DNA from: Reticulitermes lucifugus
Lineage: Eukaryota > Arthropoda > Insecta > Blattodea > Rhinotermitidae
Assembly (NCBI GenBank): GCA_026260175.1
Contig: JAKCWW010000199.1
Coordinates: 68,711 to 132,710 of the forward strand
Length of the DNA stretch: 64,000 bases
Direction: 5' to 3'
Part shown: positions 24,161 through 36,202 of the stretch, one piece after another
How positions within the stretch are numbered: position 1 is the first letter of the stretch
Layout of the letters: each line of letters starts with the position of its first letter
The notes under the pieces: model-generated
Databases searched by the model: none
What the model saw: only the letters and a program-made list of their open reading frames with translations
What the model was told of the DNA's origin: nothing
Made by a program: the position numbers and the translations under genes

Positions 24161-25739
24161 ATAAGGCTACATAGCGTCGAAAGACTGGACGATATTCAAC
24201 AGTGAATTGGAAAAGGCGTGTAAGGAAGCAGTTGTGATATTGTTTGAGGTACCGTCCTGTGACGCTTTTGTAGAACTGAAGAAAAACTTGAGAAACCTAA
24301 GTAATTAGAGTCTATGTCAAAGCCGAGATTCTAACGAGGCACCTAAAGATTCACGTCTGAAGCACTGCCCAATAAAGCAACATGATCGATTTTCAACATT
24401 CCGCATGTATTTCTCACATCCTCACGCATGTTACAGACTTGAGCTTTTCCCTGTAGTGCGGGGATATGACGCCGTGGAGATTGATATATAGGTACCAATG
24501 TGTCATAGTGTACGCTCCTAGCATCCCGTCCCACTTGACTTGTCCACCCCAACATTTTTTTTTAGTCGTCCTCTTCTACCTACTCCGGTTTCCCGTTTCA
24601 GTGTCGAGGTTCCCAACATTTTTTAACGACTGCAAATTAAGAAGCTACTCCCTTCAGAAGGATGACGTTTTAACTACCCGCGTTTGCATGCAAAGACAGG
24701 TAGGCAAACACCCCTAGAAATTAATTTTATAGCCTATATTTAGGCAACAAGGAAATTTACTGCATTTTAAAGACAGGCTGCATAATCTCTGTTTTATTTT
24801 TCACAAAATGTTGTTTATTTCATAATTTCATCCTTATCTGTTAAAAAACTCACGTTTTTTCATAAATCAAGCGCTAAAATTTAAATACCCACCCAGGTAG
24901 GATAAAGGCTACATCAGGTAACTCGCACTGCAACCTATCAATTATTATTCATTCACATGTACTTCCTAAACTACTGACATTTCTGAACATCTTCTTTTGC
25001 AGCATAACACGCTCTTATTTGTTATTAAAATGAGACGGCGGAAACATCTCATTGGGGGTGGGAGGGGAAGGGGGCACTACGTATACTCGTACACTTTAAA
25101 AATTTTTCCAGTAAAACCAAATATTAGAACTTCAACACGTAAGCTAGCTCACTAGCGATTAGCAGAGAAATAATTGTTATGGGTACCAAAACTAGTTACC
25201 GTGCCCTTCAGAATTAATTTTTCCGTTCATTTTGTCATGATAGGTATGAGGTAGCTCGGTTACGAACATTGTGCCTTTCAATCCTTATGTGTTACTGCCG
25301 GCAAACGGAAAATATCCTATTCTTTACAGATGACGCCATCTGTGTCCTTTCTATGTAGTGCAACGTTACTATGAAAACATGTAATGCTAAAGAGGCTCTC
25401 CCTATAAAATTCAGCATTCTGTGCGTTACTGCCAGACTGTATAGCAGATTTAGTGACGGAAGACATGGAATGGTGTATAAAAGATAAAATACTGGCTGTG
25501 ACCTGGAATATCTAAATAAACAGATCCAGACACAACGATGAATTTATAAGGCAATTCCTTTCCTTTTCGGTAATATAGGCAAACCTTCACTGTTTCTGAT
25601 GCTGGACATTACCAGCAGAAAATGCATCCTTATGGCATGGTATTGTTGTATGAATATAAAGGCCGAGCGTACGTTGTAATGAAGTTTAATTGCCTGTATT
25701 TGTTTTATATGTAGTTGGGTCGTGTTGTCGCTTATGCTT
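24161..25739. other. No feature recognised
   Basis: Short open frames only (24343-24555 minus, 24466-24717 plus), with no domain and no repeat match. Confidence 0.45.
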
Positions 25740-25955
25740 TTTATTTTATTGTGACGTCTGACTGGCGGTCAGTGTGGTCCCCACTGTCCGCGCGCGACAC
25801 GTTGAACTTGGAATAACTTGACCATACATGGGACAAGTCAGTGGCAGTTAACGTATGTGAATTTGAAGAGAAAGAAGAGGCTATGTAGTACTCCAAGCGC
25901 GCGAGCGCGCGGTAGTCATGAGTGTAACTCCGTCTTAGCCGAAGCCGGTGACAGT
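25740..25955. other. Short CpG-dense patch with GCGCGC inverted repeat
   Basis: It contains CCGCGCGCGACACG near 25788-25801 and AGCGCGCGAGCGCGCGG near 25896-25912; the second is two GCGCGC blocks around GA. CpG density is well above the surrounding DNA. A 72-codon minus-strand frame (25741-25959) overlaps it. It is probably an unidentified repeat, and a promoter is possible but unsupported. Confidence 0.35.
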
Positions 25956-25959
25956 GCAC

Positions 25960-26200
25960 CCAGTACGAGATCCATGAAGCAGAGCCCTTACTGACAAGCT
26001 AATGGTCAACAAATTCCCTGCCTTCTATGGAACTTGAAAGTTCATAATCTTATTCTCAGTATGCCACCAGTGAACTCCATTCCGAGAAACATAAACCTAG
26101 AACATATATTGAAACCCTTTCCTATAAGATCCTATTTAATATTATCCTCCAATCTATGCTTAGGCCTTTCAGGCTTCCTACCAAATTGCACCAACTATCT
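25960..26200 (-). mobile_element. LINE-A C-terminal and 3' UTR fragment
   Basis: The minus strand encodes VGRKPERPKHRLEDNIK, then a stop and DLIGKGFN, matching VG(K/R)PEGKRPLGRPRRRWEDNIKMDLKEIG. Downstream, the FKFHRRQG stretch corresponds to the [11 protein letters not shown] segment. The 3' UTR signature AGGGCTCTGCTTCATGGA follows at the left edge. Internal stops show that it is dead. Confidence 0.75.
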
Positions 26201-27120
26201 CATGAATGCTATGTGTCTCGGTTGTCTCGATCTCTTTGACACAGTATGACACGTTATAGATGTATAACAGACATCTAGCTTCTTATGTATTTATGCTTGT
26301 ACGCATTTATGTGTAGCACCTACTTTATTGTTTAGGTTCTTCGGTTTTCCCCAGTCAATTTTCACGCCCCCAAAGTTCCATACTCATAGTCATTCATACA
26401 CCATCCATAATGACAGCGTCACTACATGTAAATAAGCCACGAAGTACGTTGGTAAGTCGCCTACATTACTTCCTTTATCACAATAAATATCTCAACTTCT
26501 CCTGAATGTTATTAATCGTGATGAGGCAAGTCTTATTGAGGGTAGAGATAAAAATTTTACGTTCTATATAAATGAATTTTACTCTTTACTGTGTTAAACA
26601 CACGGCTAATTTCTTTGAGTATGAGGGTCACCTAATAGACTTCCAAGGTTTAAGAAAATATATTTCTTCGTTTTAAAAAGCTCACAACTGAATTTCATGG
26701 TTTCTTACACTTCTCGTAATTCACACACGGGAATTAGTATCACAGACACCAATTGACACCAACTGTTTGCTTATTCGATTAGTTTACAACATGTATCAAC
26801 AAATAATGAAGTAGGCCCACAACACAACACGAACCATGGACTTAAACGTACCAAAATAATGCACCTTTGCGTGGTTAACTTTAATCAATATGTACCGTAT
26901 TTTGGGAATATTTCAAATTTTAGATACTCAGGAATAATAGTAACAAACACAAAAGAAATTAATAACGAAATTAAAAGACTAATAAAATATGGATTTGGTT
27001 CTTATTATTTAGTTCGAAATTTTTGCCTATGAAAAATAAGTCATTGCGCAGTTTCTCGGTTTTTGTAAGTGTTGCGGTAAAACATTTTAAGAGATCAGAT
27101 GGAATTAATCAATTATGAAG
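26201..27120. other. No feature recognised
   Basis: AT-rich, with no open frame of note and no repeat match within the window. Confidence 0.45.
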
Positions 27121-27625
27121 CAATAGGTATTAAATATTATTGAGTGTGTGTCTGTATTCTTGCCTTACTTATCGGCATGCATAGCGCATCTTTTCTGCGC
27201 AGCATTATATTGTCACCTGTGGCCTGTCTGGCTCAACCATATTTTTCCATATTATCTTACAAACGACACGATTTTCGCAAAAAGGTTATTGGACACAAAA
27301 TGTGTGTTTTGATTTTCTCTACAACTTTGTTTGAAACATTTTTCATTCCAAGAAGAATTCAGCGAAATATTATCATAAATTAACACAGGTTTTCACGTAA
27401 AGTATCCGTTATTCTTGTCAATTTTAATGTCACTTGAATTTCTTGACAGCTTTTCGGAAAATACTCAAATATAAAATTTTATGAAAATCCGTCTAGTAGG
27501 AGCCGAGTTCTTCCATGCTGACAGACGGATGGATAGGCAGGCAGACAGACAGACATGACGAAGCTAACAGTCGCTTTTCGCAATACTGCGAACGCGCCTG
27601 AGGAGTGTTACTACCCGAAAATACT
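27121..27625. repeat. Unclassified ~500-bp dispersed repeat, copy 1
   Basis: It is collinear with 48509-49012 over its whole length. Shared blocks include TATATTGTC, GTGGCCTGTCTGGCTC, AAACGACACGATTTTCG, AAGAAGAATTCAGCGA, ATGAAAATCCG, GGAGCCGAGTT and, near the end, GACGAAGCTAA, AGTCGCTTT and GCGAACGCGCCT. A GACA/GACG-rich segment (about 27520-27556) precedes the end block. The 62- and 79-codon frames here are not shared with copy 2, so it is probably non-coding and non-autonomous. Confidence 0.85.
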
Positions 27626-29847
27626 CAAAAACCATAAGATGCTTTGCGAAATGTGCTCTCTTACTTTGACGAAAAATATACACAATACATGCAATAACAA
27701 TTCTTATCTTTTAATTTCACCGCTACGATTCTTTGTGGCCTAAAAAGACGAAGTAACCAAGAAATTTACATACGTAGTATTTTACACACAGTGCTGTTGA
27801 GATAATGAAACTGAGGATGCTAAGACTGCCTAGGCTTGCAGATAGTGTGTCGGGAATAAAAATGCTATAGATGTTTGTGACCAGTCCTCTTGGGAGGATC
27901 GATAAGGAGATAGAAGGATGGCATTAAACTGGATCTTGGCTTTTGTTACTTTTTTTGTACCTTCAAGCTTTTATCACCCTGTGGGTTTTAAGTTGCATAA
28001 TATCCTACACAATTCATACTGCCCAAGGTGTAAATACCAACCTTTTCAAAAACATTGAGATTAAGCACAATGGATCTTACGGATATCTGTTGTGAGGATG
28101 GAAGAAGCATGGAAATGGCTCAGGTTTGTGTCGAAAGTCGGATTTGGTGTTAGTGGCAATGAAACTTTGTGTTCTGTTGAAAGTGTGTTAGGTAATACAT
28201 GTTGGCCATTACAGCCAGTTCATGTGCATTTTAGAACGCATCTTTTCAGTCTGGTTTATTAATTCGTCCAAGGGTGACTGAGGCTGTCCTCTATCCACAT
28301 TCAGTATTAAAAGAATTATCTCGCACGACAAAATGTACTGCAGCTGTGTCTGTTAAGTTGCAGAATGCTGAATTGTCCACACTGTGCCGACTTCTTACAA
28401 TTATTAAAGGTATGACTGTCCGACCACGCAGCCGCACCAGTGTACTTTATTACGAACTCACAAGCGAAACCGTGCTTCCAGTATAATCCAAAAACCTCTT
28501 GATATTTTGTAATGTACGCTTTCTTATACGTGATTGCTTTGTTTGTGATTTAATGTCGTGCAGAAGCAGGCAGCAAGCTATATAGTAAATCCCGATAGCT
28601 TTTCTGTATCTTCACAGAGCGGCTAGCCAGCCACTGTCCACAACAGCAACTACAAATACGGATTGGCTGCATGTCAAAGTGAGCAAGGGTGGTGGTAAAT
28701 TACTCGACGGATTGAAGGTAATATAAACGTGGAAGCAAAATAAGCAAAACATTTCAGAGAGCTTAGACGGTTGGGGAAGACCATTTACTTACTAACGTTA
28801 TGAGTGTTACACAATTATAAAGTGACAATAATTGCTGCATAATTACCGTATGATCTCTTTTATTGTTGGATTAGTGTTTCCCTAGTAAAAATCCGGACTA
28901 TATGCACCTTTGTGTTTGGCACATTTTAGGTGTCGTTTCCTGCCACTAACAGCAAGTTTCAGCAACATTTGCTGCACTATACTAAACACACATTTCCTGA
29001 AAAAAGTGTTTTAAATTTACCTCTTAATTTTTATAGCGAGCGGCCGTAGACCCACGCCTTAGACCGCGCGGACACTGGGATCGGCCAATACGGTCTTTAC
29101 AAACATAAAATAAAAAAAAGACCAACAGTAATATATATGCAAGACTAGAAGTCTGTGGGACAGGAATACAGGCCTACGAATTACACTTGGAACTCGCTCC
29201 TAATATCTTGCAGGCATCAGCGGAAATGTTATCCGATAGTAGGCCTATACAGTTGACAAGTTTTCAACTCAGGTATACGAAAGTCGAAATAAATACCTTT
29301 CCAATGATGCGCCACTCATATTTGATGTACTTTTTTATCGCTTAATTAGTGTGTGGAATCTTAGCAAGCAGCCCAGTCTCAAAATAATGGCCTCAACCTG
29401 ACACGGATTTGTCCCCTTCATCGCTTCCTTGGACTTAATGTGAAAGCCTCACTCTGCTCGGTGCATACCACGCCCGAACTCATTTTCACATCAATCGCCT
29501 TTGAAGTCTGTCTGAGTTTTATTATTCTTGGCAATGTACTTGTAGTTTTGAAGCTTAATTTTTCAGCAAATAGGTCACTACAAGTACACAGAAAACCTTT
29601 CGCAAGAAGGAGAAAATATGTTATTTTATTGACAATAATCTTACAGCTACCTTTTTATATATAAGTGGAAATTCTCCAACATGATAAAATGAAGCCACTG
29701 TAATGCATAAAACATATTTAGTGCAATGAGGCCTAGTACGATTTCTCTTTAAATTAATATTTTAATCGTATTTATTCAATACTCACAGTCGTTAGATATT
29801 GCTCATACACGCATTTCAACAAATACCAATTAACTTCGGTCAATCAT
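27626..29847. other. No gene recognised
   Basis: Frames at 28274-28486 and 29440-29664 have no recognisable domain. An exact GTAGGCCTAT occurs at 29239-29248. Nothing else was supported. Confidence 0.4.
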
Positions 29848-30000
29848 GTTGGTGTAGCGGTAACGCTCTGGACATATTCAGGAGGTTCCCGTTTCGAATA
29901 TCGGCCTATCTAGCAGCAATGTTTCATGGTTTTGCTCCATTTTTACACATGAATTTTGGAAATGTACCTTAAAATAGGAATCGACTATTCGTTTCAGACC
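29848..30000 (+). mobile_element. tRNA-derived SINE (family III), degraded
   Basis: The A-box region is GGTGTAGCGGTAACGCTCTGG (from 29851) and the B-box region CCGTTTCGAATATCGG (about 29889-29904). The family III tail follows: CATGGTTTTGCTCC and GTACCTTAAAATAGG. It is a decayed copy. Confidence 0.65.
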
Positions 30001-30432
30001 CTTGTTTTTTTACCTTCCGTAGGCCTATGCAGGCTTATCGTCACAGGTTATTGATTCTACGCACCTGGAACATCTTAGACATATCCCAAGAATAAATTAA
30101 TAACAAGCAAATTTGAACAACATATTCTATTTTTTTATATTATTTTCAGTTGGTTTGCAAAACAACATATTCTATGTTTTTAAGCTACAAAATTATTCTA
30201 CTTTCTTCGTCATCACCATCCCCATCATTGCCATTTTCTTCTTCTTCATTCTCTTAGAGGATAATTCTATTATAGGAATGGGAATAAAGAGGAAATTATT
30301 CTCGGTGACTTATGTCTTTGCTCTCTGTGAATGTAGAGACTGTTAAAATCCGAATCAGGTAGGCGAAAGACTGAAAAAGTGATTAACTGGCATCAGATTC
30401 TATAACTTTAGACAATTCATCCCCGTTGTGTT

Positions 30433-30597
30433 CCTAGATAATCAGAGGCGCAAAATAAATCCAGTCAAAACACAACAAAAATTTATATAGATCACAGAGC
30501 AGCTGACCAGAGATTAGCTGATCTGTGAACTACGTTAATATATTGTGTTTTGACTGGATTTATTTTGTGCTTCTGATTAGCAGATTGTATCTAGGCC
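30433..30597. repeat. Long nested inverted repeat (foldback or MITE-like hairpin)
   Basis: The 37-base arm at 30439-30475 is the reverse complement of 30543-30579 except at two positions, and both differences become G-U pairs in plus-strand RNA. An outer block CCTAGATA (30433-30440) pairs with TATCTAGG (30589-30596) across a bulge. An inner pair (30490-30504 with 30516-30530) matches at 13 of 15 positions around an 11-base loop. The whole folds as a single hairpin of about 165 nt. No coding frame is shared by the arms. It could be a foldback element, a MITE with long termini, or a hairpin RNA source. Confidence 0.85.
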
Positions 30598-32784
30598 TTA
30601 TAAAGCACCTGCAGAAGGAAATATGGCAGAACAGAGGACATGGACATCATCTACACACAAGTCACTCCGAGAAGGACTGGAAATCAGGAATCATATGCCC
30701 CCTAATGCTTGTCGAACGTAATGGCCTAAATAGGGAATTGTAAATAGTACCTGCCTAAGATAAAGATCGGTTTATCACTGAAGAAACAAAAGACCAGTCA
30801 CTGGTTGTATTACGGAACTACTAAATCGAGCAGTAGACACAAGAATCCCTGACCACCCAAAGACAGATCATGCCAATCGACAGGCATCTTGGTGACAGGT
30901 GCTTGGGCGTGTCGCAGTTTCACCGCGCAGCAATATTTCGTCTGGCCGGACAATTAATTACGCGTCTCAGAGTAAACGAGATGCAAGCAAGCACATGTCA
31001 CTTTCGGACTCTGAATTGGCGCCAAGTATCATGAAATGGAGCAATACTGGCCATAGCTTCTTTGTTTTTTACTTTATTTAAACGATACTTTCTCAACAGC
31101 ACTGACTGTGTACTGTCGAATGGAAGAATGGTTTTTAATGATATAGCTGATTAATTATCTTAAGGAAAATTCCTCTTATATAGACGACAAATTAGTATGT
31201 ATGTACGTATGTATGTATGTATACTGAACTCATATGTCGTCGACTTATTTTAAGCACAGCATAGAATAGCAAAGAATGCCTAACATATTCCCCATGTTAC
31301 TGCTTCTAGTGTAAATTGCTTGAAAATCTCTTTTGTTTAATTACTTCAAACACTATAAAGCTTACGGAAAAAATATAATAGTCACAAAATGTGTTTCGTA
31401 TTTTCAGTAACTCTTGTTTGATAGAGGCCTTATATCCTTCGTTCCCACAAATATCCGCACAATATCGGCCAGGATTTACGCTCGAGATGCAGGTAATTCA
31501 TCGCGTAACGTTTTCGCCAGACTTAAAACGTAATTTGAATGTGCTGACACATCTTAGTCAAATTCCCCACTGTCAAACGTCATCAAGTAATGGTCCTTCG
31601 GGTCATTGCACCATACGTATAGTTTAAGCTTGTTCCGAAGTGTTAGGGGAACTTGCAGACTCCACCTTCAATATCGTACTTTCCCATAAATACTTATAGA
31701 AAGTTCAGCAAGAAGTATTTTGGAGTAGGTCCACGCATCTTTTCCAAATGCGTCGCTTTCAATTCTGCCTACCTCATCGGCCATCACCTTTATTTAAAAC
31801 ACGCCTATCCCACTCATAGAGAGATTTCTCAGCTACAATGCTAATCACATTGCACAGAATCATATCTTTATTTCTGTAAGCCGTCAAATATCTTAATAAG
31901 ATCTAAATTTCTTGCATTGTATAAAATTTTGTACCAGAGATCAGACTTTTCGAATTCTACTTCACGTAAAATGTGAATTTTACTGCACCGGTATGAACCC
32001 ACATTAAATTTACCCAGTAAATCTTAGTGTAAATTCCGTGTAACTAATTTATCCCAAAGCTATGAAATACTTTTAGAGAAAAAGCATGGAGTGGCAACAA
32101 GATTCTCTCATGAAGAGTTTACTTTATTTGTGCAATTCCATGCTTGATCATAAGGCCTGCTTATTTCAGACAAAGGCGTCTTTCTAGTTAGAAAGACTGA
32201 TGCTAATTGGCTGAGCTATAATTACCGACGCCACTGTGACACTACACCGAGCACACTACTTGTTACCTCCCGTGCTGTTACAGTCCACTACCTTGCAAAC
32301 CCAGCGCTGCAGGACAATAAATCTCCTGTTTGGACGGGACACTAATTCTGTCAACTGGCTGCAGCTTGCAACGGTCAAGATATGAAACTTGCCTTTCAAG
32401 GTTTGGAACACATCTGCATATTCGAAACGTATTTAAGAAATACATGTATGTTTCCATTTTGTTATCCGTCCCCTGATTCACAAAGAGATATCAATATAAT
32501 GGACATTAATTAAGGAATATATTGAAATCTAATATCAATATTTAACTACGCATATTTTCTAGCATAGGCATTTAGGCCTCTAACAGTCAGCAGCATCAAT
32601 GCACGTGTTATATAACAAAACTATCAGTTATTAGATTCTGTAAGTAAGTGTCCAGTATTCATCAAATTCCGGCAAAGAAGGTGAAATGTTACGGTCTTAG
32701 ACCCACACGACCATTAGTTATATTCTGAACAAGGCATAATTGTCACAAGCGTTCAAGGCATCTAATGATGTTATATTGCTCAAT
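30598..32784. other. No gene recognised; GTAT microsatellite inside
   Basis: A (GTAT)n tract with one interruption lies at about 31195-31222. Short frames at 30525-30743, 30899-31081, 31391-31627 and 32278-32481 have no recognisable domain. Confidence 0.45.
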
Positions 32785-33175
32785 TCATTCAAGAGAATCT
32801 TAAGAGAAAGAGGGAGAAAACTTCACACAGAAGAGCTTGATGATTTGTATGCTTCCCTATTTAATTCGTGTGATCAAATCATCGCGGATGATAAGGGCGA
32901 GGCATATATCACGTATGGAGGAGAAAAGTACACAGGGTTATGGGGTGGAAACATGAATAAAAGAAAACACTCGGAAGGCCTAAGTAATATTAAAATTTGT
33001 CTAAAATAAATAGGGGTGACGCCGTCTGGATACATATGGCTCAGGAAAGGGATAAGGGCTCTTGAGAAGATGATAACGAGCCTTCGTGTTCCATAAAATG
33101 AGGGGATTTCTTTACTAGCTGAGGACATACGAGCTTCTCAAGGAGTATGTTCCATGGAGTTGTATGGTAAAAACA
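32785..33175 (+). mobile_element. LINE-A C-terminal fragment, plus strand
   Basis: The open frame ending at 33009 contains RGRKLHTEELDDLYAS, matching the RELHTEELHDLYSSP segment, then degraded ITYGGEKYTGLW (VARMGEKR.VYR.LVG) and NIKICLK (NIKMDLK). In the next frame WIHMAQERDKGS continues the DWI.LAQDRDRWRA motif, and GDFFTS ends the protein near 33121. The 3' UTR signature CTTCTCAAGGAGTATG, TTCCATGGAGTTG follows. Frameshift and stops show it is a pseudogene. Together with 35390-35700 it is one of only two plus-strand LINE-A copies found. Confidence 0.75.
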
Positions 33176-33654
33176 TTTTCATTCCCATTAATTTTACTAG
33201 CCAACTTTTATACCTCAATGAACACAATTATAAATACATATGCGGCACAGACTATGTATACAACATGATGAGACTTAATGTTCAGTTTTTATAAAGTCTA
33301 CCTTGAAAATGCTTAGGCCATTTTGACAACTATAAACAGTATGTCTTATCGTAATGGGTCAGCATTCAGCTGTCCAGCAAATGTCGTCTACTTAAGACAG
33401 CATTTCCACGACATTCCAGTATCACAAATCATACAAAGCTTGTACTTGCCCGTCCAGCATAATGACGAATACTCTGGTATGTATATTAGCCTCAGCCTTA
33501 TACTACCCGACACATACTGCAATCAGTGGCGGCTCTCATCGTGTTCAACAATTTTACAGTGAAAAATGAGTAGACTGCTGTAGCAATGCATACCCGGTCC
33601 AGATCTTCAGTCATTTAAGAACGTCTTCTCAACTACAATGATCAAATAACAGGA

Positions 33655-33810
33655 TGGTTTGTGAAAGATAAATTTGAATGGATATGGGAGACAGCAGTTC
33701 TGGCCTATTTTAAGATACCTACTATTTCAGCATTTGCCTGGACATACTGACGACAGCCACAACAATACCGGTGTAAATGAGGAAAACCCATGACTTGGCA
33801 GGAAATTAAC
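33655..33810 (-). mobile_element. SINE family III fragment
   Basis: The minus strand shows the family III tail in order: CATGGGTTTTCCTCATTTAC, a CCAGGCAAATGCTGAAATAG segment, then ATCTTAAAATAGGCCAGAAC. These align with the tails at 4603-4740 and 29848-30000. No tRNA head was seen. Confidence 0.55.
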
Positions 33811-34599
33811 CTGAAACCCACTGAATACGTAGCAGAATTATTAACCACATGGCCATATCGTTCGGTGAGAATAAAGACACGTGTACGATACTTTTTTATT
33901 GTAAACGAGTAACTTTATAACCTTTTCGTTATAAGATCCCGAAGATTAATGTAAGTTACCAAAGCCCACAAGGGACAGGGACAGGAGGCCACTTCACATC
34001 GTCATAGCCTAGTTCCCTAAGATACAGAAATTCCTCGGTTTAAGAGCTTAAATATTTAATCGCAAACTGCTTGTAAAGCAAAAACTCGTAAAACGAAAAT
34101 ACAATATATGTGCAACCTGTTGTTAATTTACTGCATGATTCTCTTGAGCGTACAACAGGAGTGCAGTAATGCCGTCCTCGTGTTGGTAATGGCACACTAA
34201 AATAGTCGAACGGGCAGAGCTCGATGGCAGATATTATTAATTCATTGTGAACGTTCTGTACTTCTGGTACAGCACTCAGGAAGTTGCCAATCACAAAACA
34301 AAACCACCGACTGGTTTGTTAAAAGTACGAGTTTTGGGGCCCTTTAGTACCGTATTCCCTGTATTAATTTATTAAAAACTAATATGAGATAGTGGAGTCG
34401 ACTCCGTTCAGATTCAAATCGTTGCTTAACAGCACTTTGACAACCAGGATATTCTCTCTGCACTGACTATTAATAAGTTTCTGAAGCGTTTTGATACACA
34501 GGACGCATCGTAAAAACCCTGACGGTTTTCAATACCCGTTATTCTGGCAACCACGTTGGGTGGGGTAGCGGGCCAAGGTCAGTTGATGGCTTGTTTCAT
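33811..34599. other. No feature recognised
   Basis: An 84-codon minus-strand frame (34040-34294) lacks recognisable features. No repeat match was found. Confidence 0.4.
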
Positions 34600-35090
34600 G
34601 CCATTTCAGTACCAATGGAGCACTGGACTGCGCAACATCGTGCTTTAATTGTTGAAGCTTATTTCAAGAACGGCGATTCTATTGTTACAACAAGAAATAC
34701 AGAATTATTGCTACTGGGCACCTGAAAATCCAGAAGATCTCCATCAGCGTTCTCTCCACAGCGAGAAATTGAGTGTTTGGCGTGGAGTACATCTTCTGGT
34801 GTCACTGGCCCCTTACTTCTGTGAAGGCAACGAACGTGCAGCATTTACTGTAGCATCTCGAAATCTTACGTAAGTTCTGCGAACCAGAGTTACGTCGTTG
34901 TGAAATCGACCTCTCTTCACTACGGTTTCAACAAGATGAGGCAATTGTCCATACAGCAAGGACATCATTAAACGTTCTGCCAGAAATATTTCCCCAGCAC
35001 GTCACTTCCCGTGGCGCATGTGTTCCATGGCCTGCATCATTGCCATCTACGCGTATGAAGTTATGTTCCTTACATTAACCCCTCAGTGAC
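34600..35090 (+). pseudogene. Tc1/mariner-type transposase relic (HTH + DDE)
   Basis: A start at 34615 opens MEHWTAQHRALIVEAYFKN, matching the N-terminal helix-turn-helix (DUF4817-type) of insect Tc1/mariner-related transposases. After about 26 residues the middle of the gene is missing. A second frame gives YCYWAPENPEDLHQRSLHSE, then KLSVWRGV and APYFCEGN, the part of the DDE domain before the second catalytic aspartate. A third frame gives EPELRRCEIDLSSLRFQQDE and IVHTARTSLNVLPEIFPQHV, including the FQQD aspartate, then VPWPAS. The expected SPDL.PCDFFLWG end is lost. So the copy has an internal deletion, at least two frameshifts and a truncated 3' end. I found no terminal inverted repeats. 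In the cell such enzymes cut and paste the element; this one cannot. Confidence 0.85.
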
Positions 35091-35389
35091 GCTGGAGTTT
35101 AAATTCCAACCACTGCCCACGATGGAGAAGTTTTAAATTTAAAGTACCCGCAAATCATTCAAGACCGTACAGTGCAATGAGGCCGGCAGCGTGTAAAACA
35201 TTACAGGTCCGTACAATGCACCGAGGCCGCCAATGAATGGTTAAAGGAAGAATAATTACATACTGGATGTTCTTGAGAACAGTATGCTGAGGGGAATATT
35301 TTGACATTAGAACGACGGAGACAATTGCCTAAGCTTATTCAAAAACGATATTCATAATCTGTACTCTTCCCAACTACTGTTAGCGTAAT
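35091..35389. other. Flank of the transposase relic, unassigned
   Basis: It contains two related blocks, CCGTACAGTGCAATGAGGCC (from about 35165) and CCGTACAATGCACCGAGGCC (from about 35209), a short local duplication about 44 bases apart. Whether this belongs to the transposon is unclear. Confidence 0.4.
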
Positions 35390-35700
35390 CACGTTAAGGA
35401 GGATTGGAAGGGCAGAGAACATGGCACGCACGGAACAGCAAGGTATTCGTACAGAAATTTAGTCGAAAAGGATTTTTTGGCAGAATTAAGCGTTGATGTA
35501 AATGTTATATTAAAAACTGTCTTAAAGAAATAGGATATGATTATGCATACTGCGTTCATCTGGCAGATAGGAGGGATCAGTGGCGGACTGTTGTGGAAGC
35601 TACAATGAACCGTCGGTACCATAAGGCTGAGAATTTTTTGACCAGCTGAGCTAATGTAAGCTACTCAAGATACACTCTGCTCTGAGAGGTATTTGGTTAG
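35390..35700 (+). mobile_element. LINE-A C-terminal fragment and 3' UTR, plus strand
   Basis: Plus-strand translation runs GRIKR, a stop, CKCYIKNCLKEIGYDYAYC, then VHLADRRDQWRTVVEATMNR and KAENFLTS before a TGA near 35648. It matches [43 protein letters not shown]. The 3' UTR block GCTACTCAAGATACACTCTG follows, with GGTATTTGGTTAG at the end. Internal stops show decay. Confidence 0.8.
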
Positions 35701-36202
35701 TTCATAATGATAATACATAGTAACAATATTCGATAACGGCACTGGAGGCCTTTACAAGTTCCGCAGTACACAAAGGGTTGACGAGCTGCCACTGGTTAGA
35801 TATCGCAGATTAAAAACCTTTATGTTAAAGATTTAACTTTCCTGTTTTCTTTGTTATTTCTAGTCCTTTTCGTCCTCAGATTATATCAAAGCGACATATT
35901 TTGTTTAGAATTATGATGTAGTTTGAAGCGTTCTGCTGCTGCTGCTGCTGCTACCGCGACTACTCTCTTTCTTTCGTCTGGTCTTGGTGGGTGGGAATGA
36001 GACGGCTTTATGTTTCTAATAGACCCTATCTGCCGCGCATCTAGCTACTGGGCGTTTTGAAAACACTGACTTTGACCAACAAAAATTAAAAATTAGTGTT
36101 TTTATATTCTACATTTATAGATTATAAAGAAGAATAGACTGCATACAGCAAGGGGAAACATAACTGTGGATGTGAACAAAACAAATTCATCAGGATGTTA
36201 TT
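35701..36202. other. No gene recognised; CTG repeat inside
   Basis: A (CTG)n tract of 20 bases lies at 35933-35952. Nothing else was recognised. Confidence 0.6.

Noticed and set aside
30433-30597. Canonical microRNA precursor
   Set aside because: The arms are longer than usual for an animal pre-miRNA and paired too completely. A foldback element or long hairpin RNA is at least as likely, so I did not call it a miRNA.
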